From: Mesorhizobium sp. B2-4-3
GTDB taxonomy: Bacteria > Pseudomonadota > Alphaproteobacteria > Rhizobiales > Rhizobiaceae
Assembly (NCBI RefSeq): GCF_006442815.1
Contig: NZ_VFVL01000038.1
Span: forward strand, 1-48,815
Length of the DNA: 48,815 nucleotides
Direction of reading: 5' to 3'
Numbering within the stretch: the stretch's first letter is position 1; the number at the start of each line of letters is the position of its first letter. Below, piece by piece: positions 9,850 to 18,219 of the stretch. The position numbers and the translations under genes are program-made. Below the pieces are notes generated by a model. That model made no database searches. It was not told the DNA's origin and saw only the letters and a program-made list of their open reading frames with translations.

Positions 9850-10494
9850 ATGGCTTTCAAACACCGTCTTGCCGCAGCCCTCATCCTTTTCCTCGCCCTT
9901 TGCGGCGCCATTTCGTCGGCGCGCGCCGCCACCTTCACCATCGTCGGCTTCGGCGACAGCCTGATGGCGGGCTTCAGCCTCGGCCCGGGCCAGGGTTTCA
10001 CCGACAGGCTGCAGGCGGCGCTGAAGGCTAAGGGCCTCGACGTCACCGTCGCCAATGCCGGCGTCTCTGGCGACACATCGAGCGGCGGGCTGGCGCGGCT
10101 CGACTGGTCGGTGCCGGACGGCACGAGGCTCGTCATCCTCGAGCTCGGCGCCAACGACATGCTGCGCGGCGTCGCTCCCGACATCGCCGAGAAGAACCTC
10201 GACGCCATGCTGAGCAAGCTGAAGCAGCGCAACATCCCGGTGCTGCTCGCCGGCATGCGCGCCGCGCCCAATCTCGGCGCCGACTACCAGAAGACCTTCG
10301 ACGCCATCTACCCGAAGCTTGCCGCCAAATATGCCGTTCCGCTCTATCCGTTCTTTCTCGACGGCGTCGCCGGCCACCCCGACCTGCAGCTGGAGGACGG
10401 CCTGCACCCCAATCCGAAGGGCGTCGACGTGATCGTCGAGCGCATCCTGCCCACCGTCGAGAAGGCGATCGCCGACAATGGCGGCCCGTCGTGA
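9850..10494 (+). CDS. tesA: Arylesterase / thioesterase I, SGNH (GDSL) family, exported
   Basis: A 214-residue hydrolase with a signal peptide (LAAALILFLALCGAISSARA, cut after residue 26 or so). The SGNH blocks are all present: GDSL with catalytic S37, G75 region (NAGVSGDTSSGG), GxND at 100-103, and DGLHPN with catalytic D183 and H186. Family members cleave acyl-CoA, aryl esters and lysophospholipids in the periplasm. ATG at 9850 is chosen over an upstream TTG in frame because the signal peptide begins here. Head-to-head with the YbbA-like ATPase. Confidence 0.9.
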   Translation: MAFKHRLAAALILFLALCGAISSARAATFTIVGFGDSLMAGFSLGPGQGFTDRLQAALKAKGLDVTVANAGVSGDTSSGGLARLDWSVPDGTRLVILELGANDMLRGVAPDIAEKNLDAMLSKLKQRNIPVLLAGMRAAPNLGADYQKTFDAIYPKLAAKYAVPLYPFFLDGVAGHPDLQLEDGLHPNPKGVDVIVERILPTVEKAIADNGGPS

Positions 10495-10612
10495 GTCCAA
10501 AACGCCACGGTTTCCGCTGGGGAAACTTTGTGGACAACAAAGCTCTTGCCCCGCGCTTATATCGATGATTCGCTAGGGACGAGAGTTTCGATTCGAGGAC
10601 AGGAGGCTTCAC

Positions 10613-11206
10613 ATGCCACGTCTTTTCACCGCCCTCGAAATTCCGCGTGATGCCGCTCTCTCCTTGTCCTTGCTCCGGGGCGGGTTGCCAGGAGCGCGCT
10701 GGATCGACGTCGAAAACTATCATCTGACGCTGCGCTTCATCGGCGATGTCGAAGGCCATGTCGCCGACGAGATCGCCAACGCCCTCGACCGGGTCGACCG
10801 CCCCTCTTTCCAGATGACGCTCTCCGGCGTCGGCGCCTTCGGCGGCAAGAAGCCGCATGCGGTGTGGGCCGGCGTGTCGGCCTCGCCCGACCTGACGGCG
10901 CTGCAGGGCGAGATCGACCGCATCTGCCAGCGGCTCGGCCTGCCGGCCGACCCGCGCAAATTCTCGCCGCATGTGACGCTGGCGCGCCTGCGCAATGGGA
11001 ACCCGCTCGATGTCGCGCAATATCTTTCGGCCCGCGGCAATTTCGCCGCGCTGCCCTTCCGCGTCGGCCGCTTCGTCCTGATGTCGTCGCGCGATTCGGT
11101 CGGCGGCGGCCCCTACATCGTCGAGGAAGCCTGGCCGCTGGTCGGCGAAACGCTGGCCCCGAGCCGCTTCGCCAGCGCCTCCGACGCCTCGCGGATCATG
11201 CGGTAG
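10613..11206 (+). CDS. thpR: RNA 2',3'-cyclic phosphodiesterase (2'-5' RNA ligase family)
   Basis: A 197-residue 2H phosphoesterase. The two HxT motifs are HLT at 37-39 and HVT at 120-122, spaced as in ThpR/LigT. The family opens 2',3'-cyclic phosphates and can join 2'-5' tRNA halves in vitro. AGGAGG lies at good distance before ATG 10613. The family core ends near VEEAWPL; about 24 further residues overlap tail to tail, by 94 bp, with the phosphatase gene on the other strand and have no domain match I recognise. Confidence 0.93.
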   Translation: MPRLFTALEIPRDAALSLSLLRGGLPGARWIDVENYHLTLRFIGDVEGHVADEIANALDRVDRPSFQMTLSGVGAFGGKKPHAVWAGVSASPDLTALQGEIDRICQRLGLPADPRKFSPHVTLARLRNGNPLDVAQYLSARGNFAALPFRVGRFVLMSSRDSVGGGPYIVEEAWPLVGETLAPSRFASASDASRIMR

Positions 11207-11628
11207 ACCGAAGCGAAGGCCTCCGCGCCGTCGTAATAGGGATCCGGCACGTCCGCGGTCTTTCCCGTCGCAAAATCCAGGTAGAGATGGATGCGGTCGC
11301 GCGCGGCCGCTGGAGCCAGCGCCTTGAGGTCGCGCACATTCGCCCTGTCCATGCCGAGGATCAGGTCGAAACGCGAAAAATCCTCCGGCAGCACCTTGCG
11401 CGCCCGCTGCCCGGAAATGTCGACATCATGCTGCGCGGCCACCGCGATCGAGCGTGGATCGGGCGCGGAGCCGACCTCCCAGCCGCTGGTCGCGGCCGAA
11501 TCGAGCACGATGCGCCTGGCCAGCCCGCGCTCGGCCAGCACGCTGTGGAAAACGCCCTCGGCAAGCGGTGACCGGCAGATGTTGCCGAGGCAGACGAACA
11601 GAACGGAATTTATGGGCTTTGCGCTCAT
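11113..11628 (-). CDS. Low-molecular-weight protein-tyrosine phosphatase
   Basis: A 171-residue LMW-PTP. The P-loop VCLGNICRS (nucleophile C13, R19 of CX5R) is at the N-terminus and the general acid D129 is in PDPYYDG near the C-terminus. Cytosolic; targets in bacteria include tyrosine kinases of polysaccharide export and free phosphotyrosine, but nothing nearby indicates which. The family normally ends near SEALAKRLG; the last 14 residues come from sequence shared with the thpR 3' end on the opposite strand. Confidence 0.93.
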   Translation of the reverse strand: MSAKPINSVLFVCLGNICRSPLAEGVFHSVLAERGLARRIVLDSAATSGWEVGSAPDPRSIAVAAQHDVDISGQRARKVLPEDFSRFDLILGMDRANVRDLKALAPAAARDRIHLYLDFATGKTADVPDPYYDGAEAFASVYRMIREASEALAKRLGASVSPTSGQASSTM

Positions 11629-11677
11629 CGATCCGGCGCTATGGTTGGATCACCTTCGAATAGCACAGGGACCGGAC

Positions 11678-11971
11678 ATGAACAGGGAAAAACTCAGCAA
11701 GGAAGCGATCATCGCCGTGCTTGCGGAACTTGACGGCTGGTCGCTCGCCGCCGACGGCGCTTCCATCAAGCGCAGCTTCGTCTTCAAGAATTTCTCCGAA
11801 GCCTTCGCGTTCATGACGCGCGTGGCGCTGGCGGCCGAAAAGATGGACCATCACCCGGACTGGTCGAATGTCTACAAGACCGTCGACGTGACGCTGAACA
11901 CGCATGACGCCGGCGGCGTCACGGCGCTGGATATCGAGTTGGCAAAGCGGATGAACCGGTATTTTGGCTGA
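11678..11971 (+). CDS. phhB: 4a-hydroxytetrahydrobiopterin dehydratase (pterin carbinolamine dehydratase)
   Basis: A 97-residue PCD/DCoH family protein that regenerates the pterin cofactor after aromatic amino-acid hydroxylation, or serves molybdopterin metabolism. The catalytic segment EKMDHHPDWSNVYKTVDV with the HH pair (58-59) and the later histidine in LNTHDAGG (76) are present. No phenylalanine hydroxylase gene is in view. The frame is open far upstream, but ATG 11678 gives the normal length and N-terminus. Confidence 0.93.
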   Translation: MNREKLSKEAIIAVLAELDGWSLAADGASIKRSFVFKNFSEAFAFMTRVALAAEKMDHHPDWSNVYKTVDVTLNTHDAGGVTALDIELAKRMNRYFG

Positions 11972-12010
11972 TGGCCGAGGGGTTTCGCTTCGAGGGCGCT
12001 AGCTCAACTT

Positions 12011-12073
12011 CGTCATTCCAGGGCGGAGCAAGGAGCGAAGCGACGCGCGCAGACCCTGGAATCATGCCGTGAC
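12011..12073. repeat. Long palindromic repeat family A, half copy
   Basis: Begins CGTCATTCCAGGGCGGAGCA and runs through GGAGCGAAGCGACGCGCGCAG to ACCCTGGAAT and a partial GCCGTGAC. This is one arm of the family-A palindrome, itself a smaller palindrome around CCAGGG/CCCTGG. Confidence 0.75.
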
Positions 12074-12137
12074 CTACGAGCGTCGGGGCGATGCAGATAA
12101 CGGCGAACATTCACGATTGGCCAAAGCCTGTGAACTT

Positions 12138-12316
12138 CGTCATTCACGGGCGGAGCGACGCGAAGCGGAGCGTAGACCCGAGAATCCATTCCGTGACCTT
12201 CGACGTGGAGTGCAGCGGAGCAGAATTCTGCACCGTGGCAGCGCCTCGACGTCACGGCATGGATTCTATGGTCTGCGCCGCGTCGCTTCGCTCCTTGCTC
12301 CGCCATAGAATGACGA
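12138..12316. repeat. Long palindromic repeat family A, full copy
   Basis: A 179-bp element running from CGTCATTCACGGGCGGAGC to GCTCCGCCATAGAATGACG. Each arm is itself partly self-complementary, so several fold choices exist. The middle contains AGAATTCTGCACCGTGGC. With the half copy at 12011 it fills most of the 11972-12501 gap, in which I see no gene. Other copies are near 22.3, 36.7, 39.2 and 48.7 kb. Confidence 0.8.
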
Positions 12317-12501
12317 TGAGAGGGACGTTCCGGCCAATCTCCAACGTTGGCGATTGCCAACTCGGCATACAAGCGTCAGTGCTGCCGAGTTCGATTTTCC
12401 GGCCGCGCAACCGCCCGAACTCTTGTAGCAGCCCCCCGCTTTCACCACATTTTCCCGCGGCGGGCCGGCGCAACGATGCGAGCGCCGCCAAGGAGCGACT
12501 G

Positions 12502-12864
12502 ATGACGCAAGGTACCGGTTTCGATTTCTTCGGCTTCGGCGACAAGCTTGCCGGCGAGGGCGAGGTCCGCGAGAAATTCTGGCGCACCGCCAAGAAGGCG
12601 GCGCGGCAGATTCCGTTCATGGACGAGGTGGTCGCCGCCTATTATTGCGCGATGGACAAGGACACGCCGATGCGGGCAAAGGCAATCCTGCTCGGCGCGC
12701 TGGGCTATTTCGTCCTGCCGTTCGACTTCATTCCCGATTTCGTCGTCGGCCTCGGCTACACCGACGACCTTGCCGTGCTGACCGCCGCGATCACCGCCGT
12801 CAGCGCCCATATCACACCTGCCCACAGGCAGGCCGCCAGGGACGCGATGGCGGATAAGAACTGA
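12502..12864 (+). CDS. YkvA/DUF1232 family protein
   Basis: A 120-residue protein with the DUF1232 core: PMRAKAILLGALGYFVLPFDFIPDF then GYTDDLAVLTAAI. The hydrophobic core is thought to associate with the membrane; function unknown. AAGGAG at 12490-12495 sits at ideal spacing before ATG 12502, which fixes the start although the frame is open to 12091 through repeat sequence. No operon partner is apparent. Confidence 0.88.
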   Translation: MTQGTGFDFFGFGDKLAGEGEVREKFWRTAKKAARQIPFMDEVVAAYYCAMDKDTPMRAKAILLGALGYFVLPFDFIPDFVVGLGYTDDLAVLTAAITAVSAHITPAHRQAARDAMADKN

Positions 12865-13121
12865 TCCCGCCTCGCTTCAGGCCCGCAAATCAGCGCGTGC
12901 GAAAAGACAAACTCTTGCCGTTTTCGTGGCATCCAACTCCGCGCCGGGACGTCGCGTCGGCCTCAATCCACAGTGGCGGCGCGGATGGTGGCGGTTTCCT
13001 GGGGTGAGTTCCTTTTCTTCGAGGACAATTCACCGTTTGGTAACCCTGATTAAATCAAAATGAAGCGACGGCAGGACGCCACGCGGCCCGCCTCCGCACA
13101 ATTTGGAATACGGGAAGAACG

Positions 13122-13625
13122 ATGCGCGGATTGATTGCTATAGTTTCCAGCCTGGTCCTGGTGGGCTCGGCAGTGCCGGTGTTGGCGCAGCAGGCGACCA
13201 AGATCGGCCAGCACAACGCCTGGGGCACCTACAGCTATCAGTCGGCCGCCGGCAAGGTCTGCTATGTGTTGACCGTGCCGACCGACAAGCAGCCGCCGTC
13301 CCTCGACCACGGCGACATGTTCTTCTTCGTCAGCCAGCGGCCCGGACAGCAGGTCTCCTACGAGCCGCAGTTCATCGCCGGCTATAATTTCCAGGAAGGC
13401 TCCAAGGCCACCGTCACCATCGACAAGAAGAGCTTCTCGATGTTCACCCGCGGCAAGTCGGCCTGGGTCGAGAACGCCGCGGAAGAGCCGGTGCTGATCG
13501 CCGCCATGAAGACCGGCTCCGACATGAAGGTGCAGGCCAAGTCCGGCCGCGGCAACCCGACCTCCTACGTCTTTTCGCTCAAGGGCATCTCGGCCGCGCT
13601 GGCCTCCATCGCCAAGTGCAAATAG
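13122..13625 (+). CDS. Invasion-associated locus B (IalB) family exported protein
   Basis: A 167-residue protein with signal peptide MRGLIAIVSSLVLVGSAVPVLA (cut near residue 22). The mature part matches the IalB pattern common in Rhizobiales: WGTYSYQSAAGKVCYVLT, FFFVSQRPG, the KKSFSMFTRGKSAWVENA block and a C-terminal lysine/cysteine end (KCK), the two cysteines C47 and C166 probably forming a disulfide. In Bartonella the name-giver helps erythrocyte entry; in free-living relatives the role is unknown. It is preceded by a 257-bp gap with no visible gene. Confidence 0.85.
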   Translation: MRGLIAIVSSLVLVGSAVPVLAQQATKIGQHNAWGTYSYQSAAGKVCYVLTVPTDKQPPSLDHGDMFFFVSQRPGQQVSYEPQFIAGYNFQEGSKATVTIDKKSFSMFTRGKSAWVENAAEEPVLIAAMKTGSDMKVQAKSGRGNPTSYVFSLKGISAALASIAKCK

Positions 13626-13640
13626 GCTGGCGGAGCAGGG

Positions 13641-13738
13641 CTTACCGATTTGTCGGTTGAAGCTATCGCTACTGCGATACTCGGCTGCGCGGTAACGTGT
13701 TGGCGGAAGACCGCCATGGTCATCGTCAAATCGGTAAG
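13641..13738. repeat. 98-bp element bounded by 12-bp inverted repeats
   Basis: CTTACCGATTTG (13641-13652) and CAAATCGGTAAG (13727-13738) are perfect inverted arms 74 bp apart, and similarity continues inward with mismatches. It lies between the IalB and DUF4336 genes. It could be a MITE-like remnant or a regulatory hairpin ahead of the DUF4336 gene; I see no clear target duplication. Confidence 0.5.
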
Positions 13739-13812
13739 AGCGCGCCATATGACTCGTGACGCCGGACCGTTTCGGCTGACCGGATCGCGCTTCGAGTTAT
13801 CGGCGAGCAACC

Positions 13813-14571
13813 ATGCCCCAGGAACACTCCGCTGATCGCTCCAGTCTGGAACTGTACGAGCCGATCGATGTCCTGAAACCCGTCGCTTCCGATTTGTGGA
13901 TCGTGGACGGCCCACGGATTGGCTTCGGCGTCGGACCGTTTGAATTTCCCTTCACCACCCGCATGACGGTCATACGGCTTCGCAATGGCGACCTGATCCT
14001 GCATTCGCCCGTGGCGCTGACGCCCGCGCTCCGGTCCGCGGTCGAGCTTCTCGGGCCAGTCCGCTTCCTGGTCGCTCCGAACTCCCTCCACTACTGGTGG
14101 CTCCCCGACTGGAAGGCCGTTTTTCCCAGCGCGGAAGTTCTCGCCGTGCGCGGCCTGCAGGAGCGGGCGAAGCGTCCAATATCGGTGGACCGGCTGCTGG
14201 TGGGACGCGGCTCACCCTGGCCGGCCGAGGTCGACCTGTTGGTCGTGCGCGGCGACGTCCTCACCGAGGCGGTGCTGTTTCACCGCGCCTCGCAAACGCT
14301 GGTCCTCACCGACCTGATCGAGAACTTCGAGCCAGGCCGGATTCGCAGTTGGTTTCTGAGGCTCCTCGTCAGGCTCGCCGGTGCGGCCGATCCGGACGGC
14401 AAGGCGCCCATCGACATGCGGCTGAGCTTCTTTCGCCGTCGCCGGGCTTTGCGGGCGGCCGTTCACCAGATGCTCGCCTGGCAGCCGGAACGCGTCATAA
14501 TCGCCCATGGCCGGTGGTATGACAGAGACGGCGCCGCCGAACTCAGGCGCGCGTTCCGTTGGGTCTTGTGA
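13813..14571 (+). CDS. DUF4336 domain protein (metallo-beta-lactamase-like fold)
   Basis: A 252-residue soluble protein matching DUF4336: start LYEPIDVLKPVASDLWIVDGP, then TTRMTVIRLRNGDLILHSPVAL, the VRFLVAPNSLHYWWLPDW segment with a conserved histidine, VLFHRASQTLVLTDLIENFEP, and ERVIIAHGRWYDRDG near the end. The order of histidine and aspartate segments recalls a degenerate metallo-beta-lactamase fold, but no HxHxDH motif is present, so catalysis is uncertain. Start at ATG 13813 is supported by the position of the conserved N-terminus. Confidence 0.82.
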   Translation: MPQEHSADRSSLELYEPIDVLKPVASDLWIVDGPRIGFGVGPFEFPFTTRMTVIRLRNGDLILHSPVALTPALRSAVELLGPVRFLVAPNSLHYWWLPDWKAVFPSAEVLAVRGLQERAKRPISVDRLLVGRGSPWPAEVDLLVVRGDVLTEAVLFHRASQTLVLTDLIENFEPGRIRSWFLRLLVRLAGAADPDGKAPIDMRLSFFRRRRALRAAVHQMLAWQPERVIIAHGRWYDRDGAAELRRAFRWVL

Positions 14572-14590
14572 CGACCACCCTTCGAAGCTG

Positions 14591-15943
14591 CTAGACTTTC
14601 ACCGCTTCGCTCGTCTCCGCGCGCCGCCGCCGGATCGCCTCGGCGATGAAGACGCGCGACAGCGCGTGGTAGAGCGGTTCGTTGGAGACGAGCCTGGCCG
14701 TACCGTAGCCCAGCACCGCCGCGCACATCAGCGCGATCACATTGTCGTGGTTGCCGGTCATTTCGAGGATGATGACGAAGGCCGTCATCGGCGCCTGCAC
14801 GACGCCTGCGAAATAACCGGCCATGCCGAGCAGCGCCGCGGTTCCCGTGGCAGCGCCGAAGACCAGGCCGAGCGTGCTGCCCAGCCCCGCGCCCACCGCC
14901 AGCGACGGTGCGAAGATGCCGCCCGGTATCCCCGACACCATCGACAAGAGGCCGGCCGCGAATTTCTCGACGAAGAAGAAGGCCGGCAGCGGCGTGCCTT
15001 CGATCGCGCCGCGCGCCTGCGTGTAACCGGTGCCGAAGGTCAAACCGCCCGAGGCGATGCCGATGGCGGCCACGGCCAGGCCGCAGACAGCCGCCACGAC
15101 CAGCGTGCGCGGCAGCGGCTGCAGCGCGTTCCAGCGCCGGATGCGGCGCATGACCTTCAGCGCCGAGAGCGAGAACAGCGCGCCGACGCCGCCGCCGATG
15201 ATGCCGCAGGCCAGCACCAGCGGCCAGTCGGCGGCGAAGGCGACCGTGTCCTTGGCGACGCCGAAATAGGTGTAGTTGCCAAGCAGCCCGAGCGAGGCGA
15301 GGCCGGCCAGGATCACCGCCGTCAGCACCAGCCCGTTGGTGCGCGCCTCATAGGCCCGGCCCATTTCCTCGATGGCGAAGACGATGCCGGCAAGCGGCGT
15401 GTTGAAGGCGGCTGCGATGCCGGCGGCGGAGCCCGCCAGGATCAGGCCGCGCGCCTGCGCCATGCCGCCCCAGCGCGCCGCCTGCAGCATCAGCGAAGCG
15501 CCGACCTGCACCGTCGGGCCTTCGCGGCCGATCGAGGCGCCGCAGGCGAGGCCGACGATGGTGAGCGCGATCTTGCCCACCACCAGCCTGAGCGACAGGA
15601 TGTGGCTGCGGTCGTCCTCGTCGCGCAGATGCCGCGCAGCGATCGCCTGCGGAATGCCGCTGCCTTGCGATCCCGGGAAGAAGGAATGCGCAAGCCAGGC
15701 GCAAAGGACGAAACCGAGCGGCGTCAAGACGAGCGGCAGATAGAAGCGCCAGCCGCCGTCATTGCCCGTCACGAGATGGAACAGGGCCTGCGCCCGGTCG
15801 GCGAGCAGGGCGAACAGAACGCTGATCAGGCCGATCGAGATGGCGCCGGCCCAGAAGACGAGGCGCGGCTGCCAGACGCGCCGCGACATCCACATGGCGT
15901 GTGAACGCCGCAGCATGCGGTATTTTCGCGATATGCCCGCCAT
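14591..15943 (-). CDS. ClC-family chloride channel / H+-Cl- antiporter
   Basis: A 450-residue membrane protein with the ClC selectivity motifs in order: GSGIPQAIA, GREGPTVQVGAS (gating glutamate) and GIPGGIFAPSLAVG (GxFxP). Roughly 10-12 hydrophobic helices follow the short basic N-terminus. It moves chloride or related anions across the inner membrane. ATG 15943 is preferred to an in-frame ATG at 16129 because AGAGGA precedes it and the upstream 62 codons are not membrane-like. It converges on the DUF4336 gene with only 19 bp between them. Confidence 0.92.
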   Translation of the reverse strand: MAGISRKYRMLRRSHAMWMSRRVWQPRLVFWAGAISIGLISVLFALLADRAQALFHLVTGNDGGWRFYLPLVLTPLGFVLCAWLAHSFFPGSQGSGIPQAIAARHLRDEDDRSHILSLRLVVGKIALTIVGLACGASIGREGPTVQVGASLMLQAARWGGMAQARGLILAGSAAGIAAAFNTPLAGIVFAIEEMGRAYEARTNGLVLTAVILAGLASLGLLGNYTYFGVAKDTVAFAADWPLVLACGIIGGGVGALFSLSALKVMRRIRRWNALQPLPRTLVVAAVCGLAVAAIGIASGGLTFGTGYTQARGAIEGTPLPAFFFVEKFAAGLLSMVSGIPGGIFAPSLAVGAGLGSTLGLVFGAATGTAALLGMAGYFAGVVQAPMTAFVIILEMTGNHDNVIALMCAAVLGYGTARLVSNEPLYHALSRVFIAEAIRRRRAETSEAVKV

Positions 15944-16144
15944 GACAGTCCTCTTGAGGGTCACCCGCCCTAGCACACTGGCCGGGGGGATCAACCCGCG
16001 AGGGCATGCCGACGCTATGCCGGCAAGGTCGAGGAACGGTGCTCGAGGATCACGGTTGGAAGGCTCGGCGAACAGATCGCCGGATGGCGGATTACCCGCC
16101 GGCATACCGGCCGGCGGGGAGGTCGGCATGCAGGACCGGCGAGG

Positions 16145-16444
16145 TCACATCGCCATTTTTTCACATTCGGCCTGGGCCTTCTTGGTCGACGTGTCGATCA
16201 TGTAGGCTTTGCCCTTGGCGTCGGTGATCATCATCATGCAATGCTTGATCGGCTTGGCCATCTTCATCATATCGGCGCTCATCTTGGCGTCCGGCATCAT
16301 GGTGCCCATGTGGCCGTCCGGCATGATCGCGGTGACCTGCCCGCCCTTCATCATGGTCATGGCGCCCATCGTGTCCTCGGCAAAGGCCTGCGAGGCGCAA
16401 AGACCGGCGAGGCCGGCGATAAGTGCGAACTTGATCGAGTGCAT
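16145..16444 (-). CDS. Methionine-rich small exported protein
   Basis: A 99-residue protein with a signal peptide (KFALIAGLAGLCASQAFA, cut after residue 22). The mature part is about one fifth methionine, in pairs and triplets (MTMMKGG, MGTMMPDAKM, DMMKMAKPIKHCMMMI), with one histidine next to the motif HCMMM and a second cysteine near the end. Met/His/Cys clusters of this kind bind Cu(I) in periplasmic proteins; that role is inference. GGGAG lies before ATG 16444. No copper gene is adjacent: its neighbours are the ClC channel and an MFS exporter. Confidence 0.75.
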   Translation of the reverse strand: MHSIKFALIAGLAGLCASQAFAEDTMGAMTMMKGGQVTAIMPDGHMGTMMPDAKMSADMMKMAKPIKHCMMMITDAKGKAYMIDTSTKKAQAECEKMAM

Positions 16445-16550
16445 CTGACAACTCCCATTGTTGAGGGGCATGGTCGCCCCTTTCAGGTTCGCGGATGCGC
16501 TTCGATTGGTTACGTCAACACGAATATGTGATCGATTTTCAGCCGACCAT

Positions 16551-16619
16551 GGCGGGAGCGAGCCCCGCTCCGCCCTGGCACAGGCGGCAGGGCTCAAAAT
16601 TTGTTGACCTCTGTGCCAG
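16551..16619. other. Gap with two hairpins ahead of the MFS gene
   Basis: The 16445-16774 gap holds GGCGGGAGCG facing GCTCCGCC (16551-16574) and CTGGCACAG facing CTGTGCCAG (16575-16583 and 16611-16619). TTGACC at 16604 could be a -35 box for the MFS gene. No gene is evident in the gap. Confidence 0.4.
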
Positions 16620-16774
16620 TCGAAATCGCTATCGCTTCGCATCGATCGGGACATAAAGCAGTCCGGTGCGGTGGGGGTCCAGGCCGGCTGGGCCGCACGA
16701 CATCGACGCCCGGCTTGATCGTGGATGGCCCACAGGCGGGCCACCGCTTCCTGCACGACGGAACTGGCGGACAA

Positions 16775-18205
16775 TTGGAACAGCATCTCTTTGCGACCGA
16801 GCGCGACCCGCGTCTCAAGCTGATCATCCCTTCGATCGTCGCCATCGCCTTCCTGATGGAACAGCTCGATTCCACCATCCTCACCACCGCCATCCCCGCT
16901 ATCGCGCGGAGCCTCGACACCACGCCGGTCCGGCTCAATTTGGCGATCACCACTTACATCCTGACCCTGGCTGTGTTCATTCCCGTCAGCGGCTGGTTCG
17001 CCGACCGGTTCGGCGCGCGAAAAATCTTTGCCCTGGCGCTCTTCACCTTCACCCTCGGCTCGGTCCTGTGCGGCGTGGCCGACAGCGTCGGCATCCTTCT
17101 GGCCATGCGCGCGCTGCAGGGACTGGGCGGCGCCATGATGACGCCGGTCGGGCGGCTGATCCTGTTGCGCTCCTTTCCGCGCAGCGGGCTGATCACCGCC
17201 ATGACCTACATGACCTTGCCGGCGATCGTCGGTCCCGTCATCGGGCCGCTGCTCGGCGGCCTCTTGACCACCTATGCTTCCTGGCGCTGGATCTTCTACG
17301 TCAACGTGCCGTTCGGCCTCATCGGCATCTTCGCCGCCTTGCGCTTCGTCGACGATTTCCACGGCGAGGAGGCGCAGCCTTTCGACTTCGCAGGCTTCCT
17401 GATGGTGGGGGCCGGCGCAGCACTGCTGCAGTTCGGCCTGGAGAGTATCGGCAGGCCGATCATTTCCTCGCTGGCGACCACGCTGGTGCTGGCCGCATCG
17501 GTCCTGCTGCTGCTCGCCTTCGGCCGCTATGCGCGCCGTGTCGCGGCGCCCGCGGTCGATCTCACGCTGTTTCGCTTCCGCTCCTTCTGGGTCGGCACGC
17601 TGGCCGGAGGGCTGTGCCGCATCGGCCTCAACGGCGCGCCGTTCCTGTTGCCGCTGATGCTGCAGGTCGGCTTCGGCATGAGCCCGGTCACGTCCGGCTC
17701 GCTGACCTTCGTCGGCAGCTTCGGCGCCTTGCTGATGCGGCCGCTGCTGTCGTTCTTCCTGCGGCGCTTCGGCTTCAAGGCCGTGCTGAGCGGCAGCGCT
17801 GTGGTCGGCTCTGTTGCCGTGGCGGGCTTTGCCCTGCTCAGCGCCGACACCCCGCATTGGCTGATCGGCCTCTATGTCTTTTTCTTCGGCATCGTCCGCT
17901 CGGCGCAGTTCATGTCGTCCAACACGCTGTCCTATGCCGACCTGCCGGGCGAGAAGCTCAGCCGCGCCACCAGCCTCGGCGGCGTCCTGCAGCAGCTCAG
18001 CGTCTCGCTCGGCGTCTCGATCGCCGCCATGGTGCTCGGCCTCGTCTCCGGCCAGGCGCATGCGCCGACGGCGGACCAGTTCCATTGGGCGTTCCTGCTG
18101 ACGGCGGCGATCCCGCTGCTTTCCATTCCGGGGTTCTTCTTCCTGCATCCGGAAGACGGCCAGCAGGTCAGCGGCCATCGCCGCAAGGCGGATGCTCAAG
18201 AGTAA
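16775..18205 (+). CDS. MFS transporter, DHA2 (EmrB/QacA-like) drug exporter
   Basis: An inner-membrane proton-coupled exporter of the 14-helix DHA2 group: first helix ends in FLMEQLDSTILTTAIPAIA (motif D1-like), then GWFADRFGARK (motif A), RALQGLGGAMMTPVGRL (motif B) and GPVIGPLLGGLLTTYASWRWIFYVNVPFG (motif C and the signature loop). The C-terminus is short and soluble. No ATG lies before the first helix: the best start is TTG 16775, with GGCGGA upstream; the frame remains open to TTG 16601. About 476 residues from TTG 16775. Substrate cannot be predicted. Confidence 0.85.
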   Translation: MEQHLFATERDPRLKLIIPSIVAIAFLMEQLDSTILTTAIPAIARSLDTTPVRLNLAITTYILTLAVFIPVSGWFADRFGARKIFALALFTFTLGSVLCGVADSVGILLAMRALQGLGGAMMTPVGRLILLRSFPRSGLITAMTYMTLPAIVGPVIGPLLGGLLTTYASWRWIFYVNVPFGLIGIFAALRFVDDFHGEEAQPFDFAGFLMVGAGAALLQFGLESIGRPIISSLATTLVLAASVLLLLAFGRYARRVAAPAVDLTLFRFRSFWVGTLAGGLCRIGLNGAPFLLPLMLQVGFGMSPVTSGSLTFVGSFGALLMRPLLSFFLRRFGFKAVLSGSAVVGSVAVAGFALLSADTPHWLIGLYVFFFGIVRSAQFMSSNTLSYADLPGEKLSRATSLGGVLQQLSVSLGVSIAAMVLGLVSGQAHAPTADQFHWAFLLTAAIPLLSIPGFFFLHPEDGQQVSGHRRKADAQE

Positions 18206-18219
18206 GCCTGACGCAGTCT

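Noticed and set aside
12091..12501. N-terminal extension of the DUF1232 protein
   Set aside because: It is translated repeat sequence; AAGGAG before 12502 marks the real start.
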